A stretch of DNA of 64,000 nt from UBA8190 sp003453695 (GTDB taxonomy: Bacteria; Actinomycetota; Acidimicrobiia; Acidimicrobiales; UBA8190). Where the stretch lies: the NCBI GenBank assembly GCA_036796975.1, contig DAIRBY010000004.1, forward strand, positions 34,116-98,115, given 5' to 3'. The position numbers and the translations under genes are program-made. Numbering within the stretch: the first letter of the stretch is position 1; each line of letters begins with the position of its first letter. Below are positions 7,656 to 16,915 of the stretch, one piece after another. The notes below the pieces were generated by a model that saw only the letters and a program-made list of their open reading frames with translations, searched no databases and had not been told where the DNA came from.

Positions 7656-7982
7656 CTAGAGGTGGGCCGACAGCTCCTGGAGCAGCTGGGCCTTGCCCCG
7701 GGCGCCCACGATCCGGGCCTGGGGCTCGCCGTCCTTGAACAGGATCAGCGTCGGGATGCTCATGACCTCGTAGCGGCGTGTGACGTCCAGGTTCTCGTCG
7801 ATGTTCAGCTTGGCGATCTGTACCTTGCCCACGTGCTCCTCGGCGATCTCCTCGAGCACCGGGGTGATCAGCTTGCACGGACCGCACCACTCGGCCCAGA
7901 AATCCACCAGGACGGGCACTTCGGCGGCCTTGACATGCTCGTCAAAGGTAGCGTCGGTCAGCGTCGTCATCCGCTCGCTCAT
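7656..7982 (-). CDS. trxA: thioredoxin
   Basis: This 108-residue protein is a classical cytoplasmic thioredoxin. The redox-active site is WCGPC at residues 32-36, the conserved cis-proline lies in SIPTLILF, and length is typical. It reduces protein disulfides using electrons from TrxB, whose gene is immediately upstream on the same strand. The ATG at 7982 gives the normal N-terminus (MSERMTTLTDATFDEHV). Confidence 0.97.
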   Translation of the reverse strand: MSERMTTLTDATFDEHVKAAEVPVLVDFWAEWCGPCKLITPVLEEIAEEHVGKVQIAKLNIDENLDVTRRYEVMSIPTLILFKDGEPQARIVGARGKAQLLQELSAHL

Positions 7983-8074
7983 CGTCGTCCTTCCCGGCGC
8001 GGCGACACCGCGCCCTCGAACGGCACACACGCCGTTTCGATCGTCAACACCACGACCGCCACCCGCATTCCGCG

Positions 8075-9031
8075 TCAGTGACCGAGTGCCTCGAGATAGC
8101 GCTCGGCGTCGATGGCGGCCATGCACCCCGAGCCGGCGGCGGTGACCGCCTGCCGGTAGACGTGGTCCTGGACGTCGCCACAGGCGAACACGCCCTCCAC
8201 GTTGGTCTTGGTGCCGTCACGGGTCCGGATGTACCCGTTCTCGAGCATGTCCAGCTGCCCGGTGAACACGGCGGTATTGGGCTCGTGGCCGATGGCCACG
8301 AACAGACCCTTCAGAGACACGACCTGGTCCTCGCCCGTCACGACATTGTGGAGGCGGACGCCGTCGACCTTGGCCTCGCCGAGGACCTCGGTGACGACGG
8401 AGTCCCACCGGAATGCGATCTTCTCGTTGGCGAAGGCGCGGTCCTGCATGATCTTCGACGCCCGCAGCTCCTTGCGCCGGTGCACCAAGGTGACCTTGTC
8501 GGCGAAGCGGGTGAGGAACAGCGCCTCTTCGACGGCCGAGTCCCCGCCGCCCACCACGGCGATCTCCTGCTGACGGAAGAAGAAGCCGTCACAGGTGGCG
8601 CACGTGGACACACCGTGGCCGAGGAGGCGGTCCTCACCGGGCACGCCCAGCATGAGCGATCGCGCCCCGGTCGCCACGATGACGGCTTGGCCTTCCACGT
8701 CGTGTTCCACGTCGGGCTCGTTCGTCCAGATCCGAAACGGACGCGTCGAGAAGTCGACGGCGCGCGCTTTGGTGGTGACGAACTCGGCTCCGAAACGCTC
8801 GGCCTGGTCCCGAAAGCGCGTCATCAGCTCGGGGCCCAAGATGCCCTCCACGAAGCCCGGATAGTTCTCGACCTCCGTGGTGAGCATGAGCTGTCCCCCG
8901 GGCTGGTCGCTGGTGGACGACGGCTCTCCCTCGATGACGAGGGGCTGCAGGTTGGCGCGCGCCGCGTACACCGCCGCCGTCAGCCCGGCGGGGCCTGAGC
9001 CCAGGATCACCACCTGCCTCCGGTCGGGCAC
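8075..9031 (-). CDS. trxB: thioredoxin-disulfide reductase
   Basis: This 318-residue flavoenzyme transfers electrons from NADPH through FAD to thioredoxin. It has the FAD-binding GSGPAG loop at 11-16, the redox CATC motif at 144-147 (VSTCATCDGFFFR), a second dinucleotide loop (VVGGGDSAVEEAL) for NADPH, and the C-terminal GVFACGDV motif. A GTG start is used. It precedes trxA by 92 bp on the minus strand. Confidence 0.97.
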   Translation of the reverse strand: MPDRRQVVILGSGPAGLTAAVYAARANLQPLVIEGEPSSTSDQPGGQLMLTTEVENYPGFVEGILGPELMTRFRDQAERFGAEFVTTKARAVDFSTRPFRIWTNEPDVEHDVEGQAVIVATGARSLMLGVPGEDRLLGHGVSTCATCDGFFFRQQEIAVVGGGDSAVEEALFLTRFADKVTLVHRRKELRASKIMQDRAFANEKIAFRWDSVVTEVLGEAKVDGVRLHNVVTGEDQVVSLKGLFVAIGHEPNTAVFTGQLDMLENGYIRTRDGTKTNVEGVFACGDVQDHVYRQAVTAAGSGCMAAIDAERYLEALGH

Positions 9032-9034
9032 GGT

Positions 9035-9406
9035 TCAGCCCTCCTCGCTGCGCCGGGCGCGGCTCAACGTGAAAGCGACGATCCCGAGCAGGGACAGAAA
9101 ACCCCCGACCACCAGGTACGAGGCCCACACCCTGCCGGGAAAGGCGTACACGTCCAGCACCCTGATCAACGCGATCGACACCAACACCGCCAGCACAAAC
9201 ACCATGGCGGCGACGAGGATTCCGAACACGAGCCCCCGGGCCACGAGGAGCAGGGGGCGGATGGCGCGGTCGTGCACGGCGGCGACGACGTCTTCGACGG
9301 TGTCGGCGACCCGGGCCGGCCACTCCGCCCCCGACAGGGGACCGGCGGCCGCCGACGGAGCGCTGCGGGCGGCCGCGGGTGCAGGTCCCGCCGAGGCGTC
9401 GTCCAT
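9035..9406 (-). CDS. small two-helix membrane protein
   Basis: This 123-residue protein is not assigned to a named family. After an Ala/Pro-rich N-terminus there is a short amphipathic region and two hydrophobic segments: LLLVARGLVFGILVAAMVFV (about 51-70) and LVVGGFLSLLGIVAFTL (about 98-114), ending in a basic/acidic tail. Its stop lies 3 bp before trxB, so it belongs to the same transcript. In M. tuberculosis sigM and its anti-sigma gene sit at about this place; this protein is not a sigma factor. Confidence 0.75.
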   Translation of the reverse strand: MDDASAGPAPAAARSAPSAAAGPLSGAEWPARVADTVEDVVAAVHDRAIRPLLLVARGLVFGILVAAMVFVLAVLVSIALIRVLDVYAFPGRVWASYLVVGGFLSLLGIVAFTLSRARRSEEG

Positions 9407-9430
9407 CGGCGCGAGGTTAGCGGGGGCCGG

Positions 9431-10273
9431 TCAGGGTGCCACTTGGAAGCACATGCCGATGGTGCCCGGGCCTCCATGGGCGCCGATCACCGGCCCCAGG
9501 TCGGTGACGATCAGCTCGTGCGCGGTGTCGAGATCCTTGAGGCGCGACACCACCTCGTCGATGTCGGCGGCAGCCCCGTTGGCGACGGCCACCCGTTCCA
9601 GCCGGCCGGCGGTACGGGCCTTGTCGGCCAGGTACTGCAGCGACCGAAGGCGGGTGCGCTGCCGGGACTCGACTTCCACGACACCGTTTCGGATCTCGAT
9701 CACCGGCTTGATGGAGAGCAGCGAACCCATGAGCTGCGCGGCGCCGCCGATGCGCCCGCCGCGCTTCAAGAACTCGAGGCTGTCGATGACCCCGTACACC
9801 CGGGTGCGGTCCCGGCAGCCGAGAACCGCGGCCTCCACCTCGCCGAGCCCCGCCCCCCGCCCGGCCGCCTCCACGGCGGCCAGCACCATGAGCCCTTCGC
9901 CCATGGTCATGGACAGCGAGTCGACCACCGTCACGGGGATGCGGTCGGAAACCTGACCGGCGGCGGTCATCGCCGCCTGGTAGGTGGCCGAGACGCCCGA
10001 GGACAGCGTGATGCACACCACCCCCTGCGCCCCGTCGTCGGCAGCGTCGGTGAACGCCTCCTGGAAGGCTCCCGGTGAGGGGGCGGCCGTCTCGGGGATG
10101 ACCGACCCGGTCGTCACCCGGTCCCAGAACTCCTTGGTCGACAGCTGTTCCCGGTCGACGAGCTCTTCGTCCCCGAATCGAATGGTGAGCGGCACCACCC
10201 GCACGCCGCGGTCCTCGGCCATCTGCGGGGCCAGGTCGCAGGCGCTGTCGGTGACCACCTTGATGCCCGGCAT
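9431..10273 (-). CDS. DegV family fatty-acid-binding protein
   Basis: This 280-residue protein belongs to the DegV/FakB family, cytoplasmic proteins that bind a fatty acid and, in many Firmicutes, present it to the kinase FakA. The N-terminal motif VVTDSACDLAPQMAEDRGV and the middle motif VDSLSMTMGEG are characteristic, as is LKRGGRIG. No FakA gene is visible in the window. It lies 47 bp after murJ on the same strand. Confidence 0.9.
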   Translation of the reverse strand: MPGIKVVTDSACDLAPQMAEDRGVRVVPLTIRFGDEELVDREQLSTKEFWDRVTTGSVIPETAAPSPGAFQEAFTDAADDGAQGVVCITLSSGVSATYQAAMTAAGQVSDRIPVTVVDSLSMTMGEGLMVLAAVEAAGRGAGLGEVEAAVLGCRDRTRVYGVIDSLEFLKRGGRIGGAAQLMGSLLSIKPVIEIRNGVVEVESRQRTRLRSLQYLADKARTAGRLERVAVANGAAADIDEVVSRLKDLDTAHELIVTDLGPVIGAHGGPGTIGMCFQVAP

Positions 10274-10320
10274 CGGCTCTCCCTGTCGGTCGACGAGCGG
10301 CCCCCCACCCCCGCCCTGGG

Positions 10321-12195
10321 CTAGGGGTCGAGTCTGCCACGCTCGCCGTCGCCCGACCCTCCCGGTGGCAGCGTGGGGCCGAGGCGAGTGGGCCGCAGGG
10401 GCGGCCGTCCTGCCGGGGGCAACGGCTCTGGCGGCGGCGGGGGGCCGGGACGACGACGGGCGCGCCGGGGCGCGTCCGAACGAAGCGGACGCCGCCGTGC
10501 CCGACGCTCGTTCCGACCAGATGAGCCGGGAACGGTCTCCTCCGTGTCGGCCGGTCGCTCTTCGTCGGCGTGCGCATCGGCGAGCGCTTCGGCGTGCGCG
10601 TCCAGAGCCGGGGCCCCTCCACCCGGGCGCTGCCGGCGCCTCCGCCGCTCGTGCCAGGCCACCAGCGCGGCGGCACCCAGGAAGTAGCCGGCGAGGCCGG
10701 CCGCCGTGCCGAGGAGCAGCCGTCCCAAGAGCGCGGCGATGGTCTCGCTGGCCGAGATGCTGCTGCCGAGCACGGTCCCCGCCACGAGCACCACCGTGGC
10801 GGCGGCGGCGCGCCCCACCGGGCGGGCCACCCGCTCGGTCTGGAGACCGCCGAGACGCCGCCGCAGGTGCGACAACCCGACGAGAGCCGCCACCGTGTAG
10901 GCGATGGCGATCGACAACATGATGCCGCGCACGCCGAGCGGCCCGGCCAGGGCGAGGGCCAGGGCGATGTTGAGGGTGTTCTCGAGCGCGTACAGCCAGA
11001 AGGCCGAACGCAGGTCCTGGGTGGACTGCAGGACCCGGACCACGTACAGAAAGACGCAGAAGCCGGGCAGGCCCAGGCTCAACATGGCCAGGGCCACTGC
11101 CGTCGTGCCCGTGGCGCCGGGATGGCCGATGAGGTGGCCGAGCAGGGCCAGCAGCGGCCGGGCCAGCACGACCATGGCGGCGGCGACGGGGATGACGACC
11201 GCCAGCATCGAGCGCAGCGACAGGTCCATCCGGCGCCGGAACCCGTCCATGTCGCCGGTCGTCCAACGCGCCGCCAGCTCGGGGGCGGACGCGCTCATGA
11301 TCGACACCGCCACCACGCCGTAGGGGAGCTGGAAGAAGGCCCATGCGTAGGTGTAGGCGGTGACGGCGCCGGACCCGACGTGCACCGACAGGGCGAGCAC
11401 CACGACGAGCGCCACCTGGTTGGCGAGGACCAGGCCCACCGTCCATCCCGACAGCGCGACGATCCGGTGCACGGCCGGGTGGTGCAGGCGCGGGTACCAG
11501 CGCAGCTGCAGTCCGGCCCGCCGCAGGCTGGGCAACAAGAAGACGAGCTGCATCACCACACCCAGGGTGGTCCCGAGCCCGAGCACGTAGAGCTGGCTCC
11601 GGTGGTCGTAGACCCCGCCCAGGGTGGGATTGCGCACCCAAAGCCCGAAGGCGACGAGCACGACGATGAGTACGACGTTGTTGGCGATGGGCACGAAGGT
11701 GGGCGGGCCGAAACGGCGGCGGGCGTTCAAGAGGGCCGTGGCCACGCTGATGCAGCCGTAACAGGCGAGCTGCGGCACGAAGAGCACCAGCAGCTGCTCG
11801 GCCACGGTGCGTTCCTGGGCGGCGTTCGACGAATGGTTGAACGCCGTCATGGCGTCGATGATGAACGGCGACGCGATCAGAAAGGCGAGGGAGGCGAGCA
11901 CGATGACGACGACCGACACGCTCACCACCGCCGAGATGGCCTCCCAGGCCTCGTCCTCGGCCCGTCCCGCCAGGTGGGCCACGAACACAGGCAGGAAGGT
12001 GGCCGAGACGATGCCGCCCAGCACCACGTCGTGCACAACGTTGGGAAGGGTGTTGGCCAGGTTGTAGGCGTCGGCCAGCGTGGCGAAGTGCACGGCGTAG
12101 ACGAGCGCCACCAGCCGCAGCAGGCCGGTGATGCGCGACAGCGTCGTGCCGGCCGCCATCACGCCCGTGTAGCGGTGGAAAGAGGTGCGGCTCAC
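10321..12195 (-). CDS. murJ: lipid II flippase MurJ (MviN)
   Basis: This 624-residue polytopic membrane protein is MurJ, which flips lipid II across the membrane for peptidoglycan synthesis. The N-terminus TTLSRITGLLRLVALVYA is the family signature, and about 14 hydrophobic segments follow. The C-terminal 90 residues form a basic, Pro/Arg-rich cytoplasmic tail with no visible kinase-like domain (mycobacterial MviN carries one). The GTG at 12195 overlaps the stop of the upstream DUF6049 gene (GTGA), supporting this start over the internal ATG at 12159. Confidence 0.93.
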   Translation of the reverse strand: MSRTSFHRYTGVMAAGTTLSRITGLLRLVALVYAVHFATLADAYNLANTLPNVVHDVVLGGIVSATFLPVFVAHLAGRAEDEAWEAISAVVSVSVVVIVLASLAFLIASPFIIDAMTAFNHSSNAAQERTVAEQLLVLFVPQLACYGCISVATALLNARRRFGPPTFVPIANNVVLIVVLVAFGLWVRNPTLGGVYDHRSQLYVLGLGTTLGVVMQLVFLLPSLRRAGLQLRWYPRLHHPAVHRIVALSGWTVGLVLANQVALVVVLALSVHVGSGAVTAYTYAWAFFQLPYGVVAVSIMSASAPELAARWTTGDMDGFRRRMDLSLRSMLAVVIPVAAAMVVLARPLLALLGHLIGHPGATGTTAVALAMLSLGLPGFCVFLYVVRVLQSTQDLRSAFWLYALENTLNIALALALAGPLGVRGIMLSIAIAYTVAALVGLSHLRRRLGGLQTERVARPVGRAAAATVVLVAGTVLGSSISASETIAALLGRLLLGTAAGLAGYFLGAAALVAWHERRRRRQRPGGGAPALDAHAEALADAHADEERPADTEETVPGSSGRNERRARRRPLRSDAPRRARRRPGPPPPPEPLPPAGRPPLRPTRLGPTLPPGGSGDGERGRLDP

Positions 12196-14297
12196 GCGAC
12201 TTGTGAAGGCTGGCGGCGTCGGACGTGCGCACCGCGCCCCGGGGGGTGCCGGCGCCACCAGGTGCGCCCCCACCACACGAGGAGTACCAACAACGCCGCC
12301 AGGGACAGTCCCACGGCCACGAGCGACGTCGACATGGAGTGCACGGTGACATGGGTGGTGGCGAGGACCAGGCCTCCGCTCGGGCTCGTCAGGGTGACCA
12401 CGAGGCGGAAGTCGCCTGTGGCCCGGGCCCGCATGTCGACGTACACGGCGTTGGTGGCGTGGCCGATGGCGGCCACGCACGAGAAGGTGGACCGGCCCGC
12501 CGAGCTGCGCACCGAGGGCGAGCGGCACACCGGGCCCGGGTCCTGGGCGGCTCCGGCCGGGAAGACCACCTTGTCGCCGCTGATCCGGAGGACGGCGGTG
12601 ACGCCGTAGGCCGACTGCTTGGTGATGGTGATGGGCACCTTGGCCGCCGTCGACGTCAGCTTGATGGTGTCGGCGCGAATAGAGACGGTGTGCAGCTCGC
12701 CCGAGAGCGCTCCGGTGAAGGCGGCGACCGCCTGCTGCTGCTGGGCGGCGCGCAGCTGACTGTTCTCCGACGACAACAGCAGGTCGTCGAGGCTCCTCAC
12801 CACCGGGGCGGCGGCGGCATCGACGGCCGTGGAGAACGCCATCAGCCGGGCGCGTCCGTCCCGGATCTGCTTGGCCGGGAGCGAGGACGAGCTCGAGGCT
12901 GACGCCAGGCGTCGCGTGCTCGGGGCGGTGGGGACGTCGGTGAAGAGCTGGTCGACCGTCACGGGCGCCACCAGCGGGTCGGTGCCCAGGGCGGCCAGCA
13001 CGGTGTCGACGAAGCCGGCAGCGGGCAAGGCTCCGGCCGAGGGCAGGACGAGCACGCCACGAGGCGACAGGGCGTTGGGCTGCTCGTAGTAGACGAGGGC
13101 CAGGTCGGCGAGCATGCGGTAGGCGGCGAGGAAGGTGGTGCCGCCCGTGCCGGCGGCCATGTCGGAAGCCAGCTCGCCGTCCATCTCGGCCGCCGTCGCC
13201 GTGACCCCCCGCCCGGCGCTGAGCGTGAAGGGCTGGGTGATGGTGAGCGAGGGGCCGCCTCCCTGGACGACGTCGCTCACCGGCAGCGCCAGCCGGTCGT
13301 AGCCGAGGGACTCCACCGCCGACACCGACGAGGCGGTGATCGGGCCCGGCACCACCCACGTCCGGCCCCCGCCCCGCAGCGGGGCCAGGGCCTGCCCACC
13401 TCGGCGCACCTGCTGGACCAGCTCGCCCTCGAGCCCGGCCGCACTGAGGGCGTCGGGGTCCACGGGCACGTACGGGCCGGTCAGGACCTGCCGGCCGGGC
13501 TGCCCCGAGAGCGACTGCAGGCCGGCCAAGGCGGATTTGGCCTTGGGGTGGGAGGAGGCCGCCAGGGCGGCGACCGAGGCCGGCTCGGGATAGAGGGTGA
13601 GGGGCGCAGCCGAGTGGGCACTCATGGCTTCATCGAGGTTGTCGAGCGTGTCGAGGGCGGTGTCCTGCACCTGGGGCACGGCGCGCCCGGGCCCGCCCAG
13701 GGGCAGCGACAGCGGCATCACCAGTGCCAGGCGCAGACGCTGGGTGTCGGCAGGAGGGTTGGCGTACACGAGATAGGTGATGAGGCTGGTGCGGGTGCCC
13801 CCTGCCACCGACAGTTGCACGCGCAGCGGGTACACACCGCCACAGCTCCCCGCCGCGCAGTCGAGATTGGCGGTGAACGCCCCCGTCCCCGCCGCCGCCG
13901 CGTCCCCGCTCTCGACCGGCACGGTGACGTCCACGCCGCCCTGGGGATCGGGGGCAAGCGTGGATGCCTGCACCGTCGACGAGCCGAGAGAGTTGCCGAC
14001 CGCCGTGCCGCCCGCCGTCTCGGCGAAGGCCGAGCGGCTCGTGAGGTGCGAGAACAGCGTGAAGGTGATCGACGCCGCCGACGCCGGCGCGCCGCCCAGG
14101 CCGAGGCGGAGCTGCATGGACTGCCCGGGGCCCACCCAGGGCGACTGCGACAACAGCGTCAGCGCCGGGCCGCCGCTCGAGGAGCCGCCCGCCGCCAGGT
14201 GGGCGGGGGGCGAGACGCCCCGAGCCCCGGCGGGTGCGCCTGCCAGGAGGGTCGCACCGGCAGCCGCCAGGGCGAGGGCGAACACGGGCCTGCCCAT
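12192..14297 (-). CDS. DUF6049 family exported, membrane-anchored protein
   Basis: This 701-residue protein corresponds in position and form to M. tuberculosis Rv3909 (DUF6049), encoded directly upstream of murJ. It has a signal peptide (MGRPVFALALAAAGATLLAG), a large extracytoplasmic region rich in beta-type sequence, and one C-terminal transmembrane helix (LVAVGLSLAALLVLLVWWG) followed by a short basic tail. The biochemical role is unknown; the fixed link to murJ suggests cell-envelope assembly. The ATG at 14297 was chosen because it begins the signal peptide. It heads the seven-gene minus-strand run and diverges from pcnA. Confidence 0.85.
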   Translation of the reverse strand: MGRPVFALALAAAGATLLAGAPAGARGVSPPAHLAAGGSSSGGPALTLLSQSPWVGPGQSMQLRLGLGGAPASAASITFTLFSHLTSRSAFAETAGGTAVGNSLGSSTVQASTLAPDPQGGVDVTVPVESGDAAAAGTGAFTANLDCAAGSCGGVYPLRVQLSVAGGTRTSLITYLVYANPPADTQRLRLALVMPLSLPLGGPGRAVPQVQDTALDTLDNLDEAMSAHSAAPLTLYPEPASVAALAASSHPKAKSALAGLQSLSGQPGRQVLTGPYVPVDPDALSAAGLEGELVQQVRRGGQALAPLRGGGRTWVVPGPITASSVSAVESLGYDRLALPVSDVVQGGGPSLTITQPFTLSAGRGVTATAAEMDGELASDMAAGTGGTTFLAAYRMLADLALVYYEQPNALSPRGVLVLPSAGALPAAGFVDTVLAALGTDPLVAPVTVDQLFTDVPTAPSTRRLASASSSSSLPAKQIRDGRARLMAFSTAVDAAAAPVVRSLDDLLLSSENSQLRAAQQQQAVAAFTGALSGELHTVSIRADTIKLTSTAAKVPITITKQSAYGVTAVLRISGDKVVFPAGAAQDPGPVCRSPSVRSSAGRSTFSCVAAIGHATNAVYVDMRARATGDFRLVVTLTSPSGGLVLATTHVTVHSMSTSLVAVGLSLAALLVLLVWWGRTWWRRHPPGRGAHVRRRQPSQVA

Positions 14298-14401
14298 GGC
14301 GAAGCACGCTACAGCCGGGTACCGCGCCATCCGGGGCTGCGGCCGCGTCCACGCCGGACATCGACGGGACCTGTCGCCGCGCACCGCTACCCTCGGCGCC
14401 G

Positions 14402-15808
14402 GTGATCCCCGCCCGCGTGCATCCGCTGCTCGACGCCACCGGCGAGTTGGCGGCGCGTTTCGCCGAAGCCGGCCACCGCCTCTACCTGGTGGGCGGATCG
14501 GTGCGCGACGCCATCGTGGCGCGGCCGTCCGGCGACGGCGTCGACGCCGATGCCGGGCCGACGGACTTCGACCTCACCACCGACGCCCTCCCCGACGAGA
14601 CCGAAGCCATCGTGCGGGGCTGGGCGGAGTCGGTGTGGCTGCAGGGCAAGCGTTTCGGCACGGTGGGGGCGGCCGAGGGCGGCCGGCGCTACGAGATCAC
14701 CACGCATCGGGCCGAGAGCTACCTGCCCGAGTCGCGCAAGCCCGAGGTCGCCTTCGGCGACTCGCTGGAGGTCGACCTCTCCCGCCGGGACTTCACGGTG
14801 AACGCCATGGCCCTCTCCGTGCCCGCCCTCGAGCTGATCGACCCCTATGGCGGCCTCGACGACCTGGGGGCGCGCCGGTTGCGCACCCCTCTCGACCCCC
14901 ACGTGTCGTTCGCCGACGACCCGCTGCGCATGTTGCGGGCGGCCCGTTTCATCGCCGGCCTGGGTCTCGTGCCCGACGAGGCGCTGGTGGCGGCCGTCCA
15001 CGAGATGGCCGAGCGCCTCACCATCGTGTCGCCCGAGCGCATCCGAGACGAGCTCGACAAGCTCCTCGTCGTCTCGAAGCCGTCACCGGGGCTGTGGTTC
15101 GCGGTACGGACCGGCCTGGCCGCCCGGTTCCTGCCCGAGCTGCCGGCGCTGGCGCTGGAGCAGGACCCCATCCACCGGCACAAGGACGTGCTGGCCCACA
15201 CCCTCGCCGTGGTGGACAAGACGAGCCCGGACCGCCTGCTGCGCCTGGCCGCGTTGCTGCACGACATCGGGAAACCCCGCACCCGGGCCTTCGGGCCCGG
15301 TGGCGTGACGTTCCACCACCACGAGGTGGTGGGGGCGCGCATGGCCCGCGAGCGTCTCGAGGCACTGCGCTACTCCAACGACGACACCGACGTGGTGGTG
15401 CGGCTGGTGGAGCTGCACCTGCGCTTCCACACCTACCGCCTGGGCTGGACCGACAAGGCCGTCCGGCGCTACGTGCGCGACGCCGGGCCCCTGCTGGACC
15501 GGTTGAACGAGCTCACCCGCTCCGACTGCACCACCCGCAACCCTGCCCGCGCCAAGGCCTTGGGGCGGCGCATGGACGAGCTCGTGGCGCGCATCGAGGA
15601 GCTGCGCGCCCAGGAGGAGCTGGACGCCATCCGGCCCGAGCTGGACGGGACCCAGGTCATGGAACAGCTCGGGATCCCTCCCGGGCCGCTCGTGGGGGAG
15701 GCGCTCGCCTTTCTGCTGGAGCTCCGCCTGGAGGAGGGCCCGCTCGGCCAGGACGAGGTGCGCCGCCGCCTCGACGGCTGGTGGCGCTCCCGGCCCGGGT
15801 CCTCCTAG
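14402..15808 (+). CDS. pcnA: CCA tRNA nucleotidyltransferase / poly(A) polymerase family
   Basis: This 468-residue protein adds or repairs the 3' CCA end of tRNAs. The nucleotidyltransferase domain contains LVGGSVRDA (residues 29-37) and TDFDLTTD with the catalytic aspartates, then RRDFTVNAMAL and DPLRMLRAARF. An HD domain follows (LLHDIGKPRT). Both features fit actinobacterial PcnA next to murJ. The GTG at 14402 lies 104 bp from the divergent DUF6049 start. Confidence 0.93.
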   Translation: MIPARVHPLLDATGELAARFAEAGHRLYLVGGSVRDAIVARPSGDGVDADAGPTDFDLTTDALPDETEAIVRGWAESVWLQGKRFGTVGAAEGGRRYEITTHRAESYLPESRKPEVAFGDSLEVDLSRRDFTVNAMALSVPALELIDPYGGLDDLGARRLRTPLDPHVSFADDPLRMLRAARFIAGLGLVPDEALVAAVHEMAERLTIVSPERIRDELDKLLVVSKPSPGLWFAVRTGLAARFLPELPALALEQDPIHRHKDVLAHTLAVVDKTSPDRLLRLAALLHDIGKPRTRAFGPGGVTFHHHEVVGARMARERLEALRYSNDDTDVVVRLVELHLRFHTYRLGWTDKAVRRYVRDAGPLLDRLNELTRSDCTTRNPARAKALGRRMDELVARIEELRAQEELDAIRPELDGTQVMEQLGIPPGPLVGEALAFLLELRLEEGPLGQDEVRRRLDGWWRSRPGSS

Positions 15809-15817
15809 GAGGACGCC

Positions 15818-16915
15818 TCAGTCGGCCGGCCAGCTCGGCCCGAGCGACCCGGCGGCGAAGGCCTCCACCATGTCGTGGGCCTCGTCGTCGTGGAACTGCA
15901 CGGGGGGCGACTTCATGAAGTAGGCGCACGGGCCGAGGAGGGGCCCGCCGTGGCCGTGGTCGAGGGCGATCTTGGCGCAACGGACGGCGTCGATGATCAC
16001 CCCCGCCGAGTTGGGTGAGTCCCACACCTCGAGCTTGAGCTCCACGTTGAGCGGCACGTCGCCGAAGTTGCGCCCCTCCAGGCGGATGTAGGCCCACTTC
16101 CGGTCGGCCAGCCAGGGGACGTGGTCGGAGGGGCCGATGTGGACGTCGTCGGCGTCGAGCACGTAGTTCTCCACCTGGCTCGTGACCGCCCGGGTCTTCG
16201 ACACCTTCTTCGACTGCAGTCGCTGGCGCTCCAGCATGTTCTTGAAGTCCATGTTCCCGCCGAAGTTGAGCTGGTAGGTGCGGTCGAGGGCCAGCCCCCG
16301 GTCCTCGAACAGCCTTGTGAGCACCCGGTGGACGATCGTCGCCCCCACTTGGCTCTTGATGTCGTCTCCCACGATGGGGACCCCGGCGTCGCGGAACTTG
16401 CGGGCCCACACGGGATCGCTGGCGATGAAGACCGGGATGGCGTTCACGAAGGCGACGCCGGCGTCGAGGCAGGCCTGGGCGTAGTGGCGCTGGGCCTCCT
16501 CGGAGCCGACAGGGAGGTAGCTCACGAGCACGTCGGCACGGGCCTGGCGCAGGGCCTCGGCCACGTCGACCGCTTCGGCCGGTGACTCGTCGACGGTGTC
16601 TCGGTAGTAGGACCCCAGACCGTCGAAGGTGGGGCCCCGCTGCACGGTCACGTCCAGATGCCCCACCTGGGCGAACCGGATCGTGTTGTTGTGCCCGGCC
16701 CAGATGGCCTTGGACAGGTCCACCCCGACCTTGGTGGCGTCCACGTCGAAGGCGGCCACGAACTCCACGTCGCCCACGTGGTAGCCGCCCAGGAGCACGT
16801 GCATCAGGCCGGGAACCGTCTCCTCGGGATCGGCCCCCCGGTAGAACTCCACCCCCTGGACCAGGGAGCTGGCGCAGTTGCCCACTCCGGCGATCGCCAC
16901 CCGGACCTTGCTCAT
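15818..16915 (-). CDS. ino1: inositol-3-phosphate synthase
   Basis: This 365-residue NAD-dependent enzyme converts glucose 6-phosphate to 1D-myo-inositol 3-phosphate, the first step towards phosphatidylinositol and mycothiol in actinobacteria. Motifs include the NAD loop VAIAGVGNCASSLVQG, the central NAIPVFIASDP, and the active-site region VGDDIKSQVGATIVHR. Length matches the short actinobacterial type. Its ATG overlaps the TGA of padR by 4 nt, so the regulator and enzyme form one operon, as in Rv0046c-Rv0047c. Confidence 0.96.
   Translation of the reverse strand: MSKVRVAIAGVGNCASSLVQGVEFYRGADPEETVPGLMHVLLGGYHVGDVEFVAAFDVDATKVGVDLSKAIWAGHNNTIRFAQVGHLDVTVQRGPTFDGLGSYYRDTVDESPAEAVDVAEALRQARADVLVSYLPVGSEEAQRHYAQACLDAGVAFVNAIPVFIASDPVWARKFRDAGVPIVGDDIKSQVGATIVHRVLTRLFEDRGLALDRTYQLNFGGNMDFKNMLERQRLQSKKVSKTRAVTSQVENYVLDADDVHIGPSDHVPWLADRKWAYIRLEGRNFGDVPLNVELKLEVWDSPNSAGVIIDAVRCAKIALDHGHGGPLLGPCAYFMKSPPVQFHDDEAHDMVEAFAAGSLGPSWPAD

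Noticed and set aside
9431..12352. A very long minus-strand open frame of over 900 codons covering degV and part of murJ
   Set aside because: Only its last 280 residues are a real protein (DegV). The upstream part is a GC-rich shadow of murJ in another frame, with low-complexity Arg/Gly/Pro sequence.
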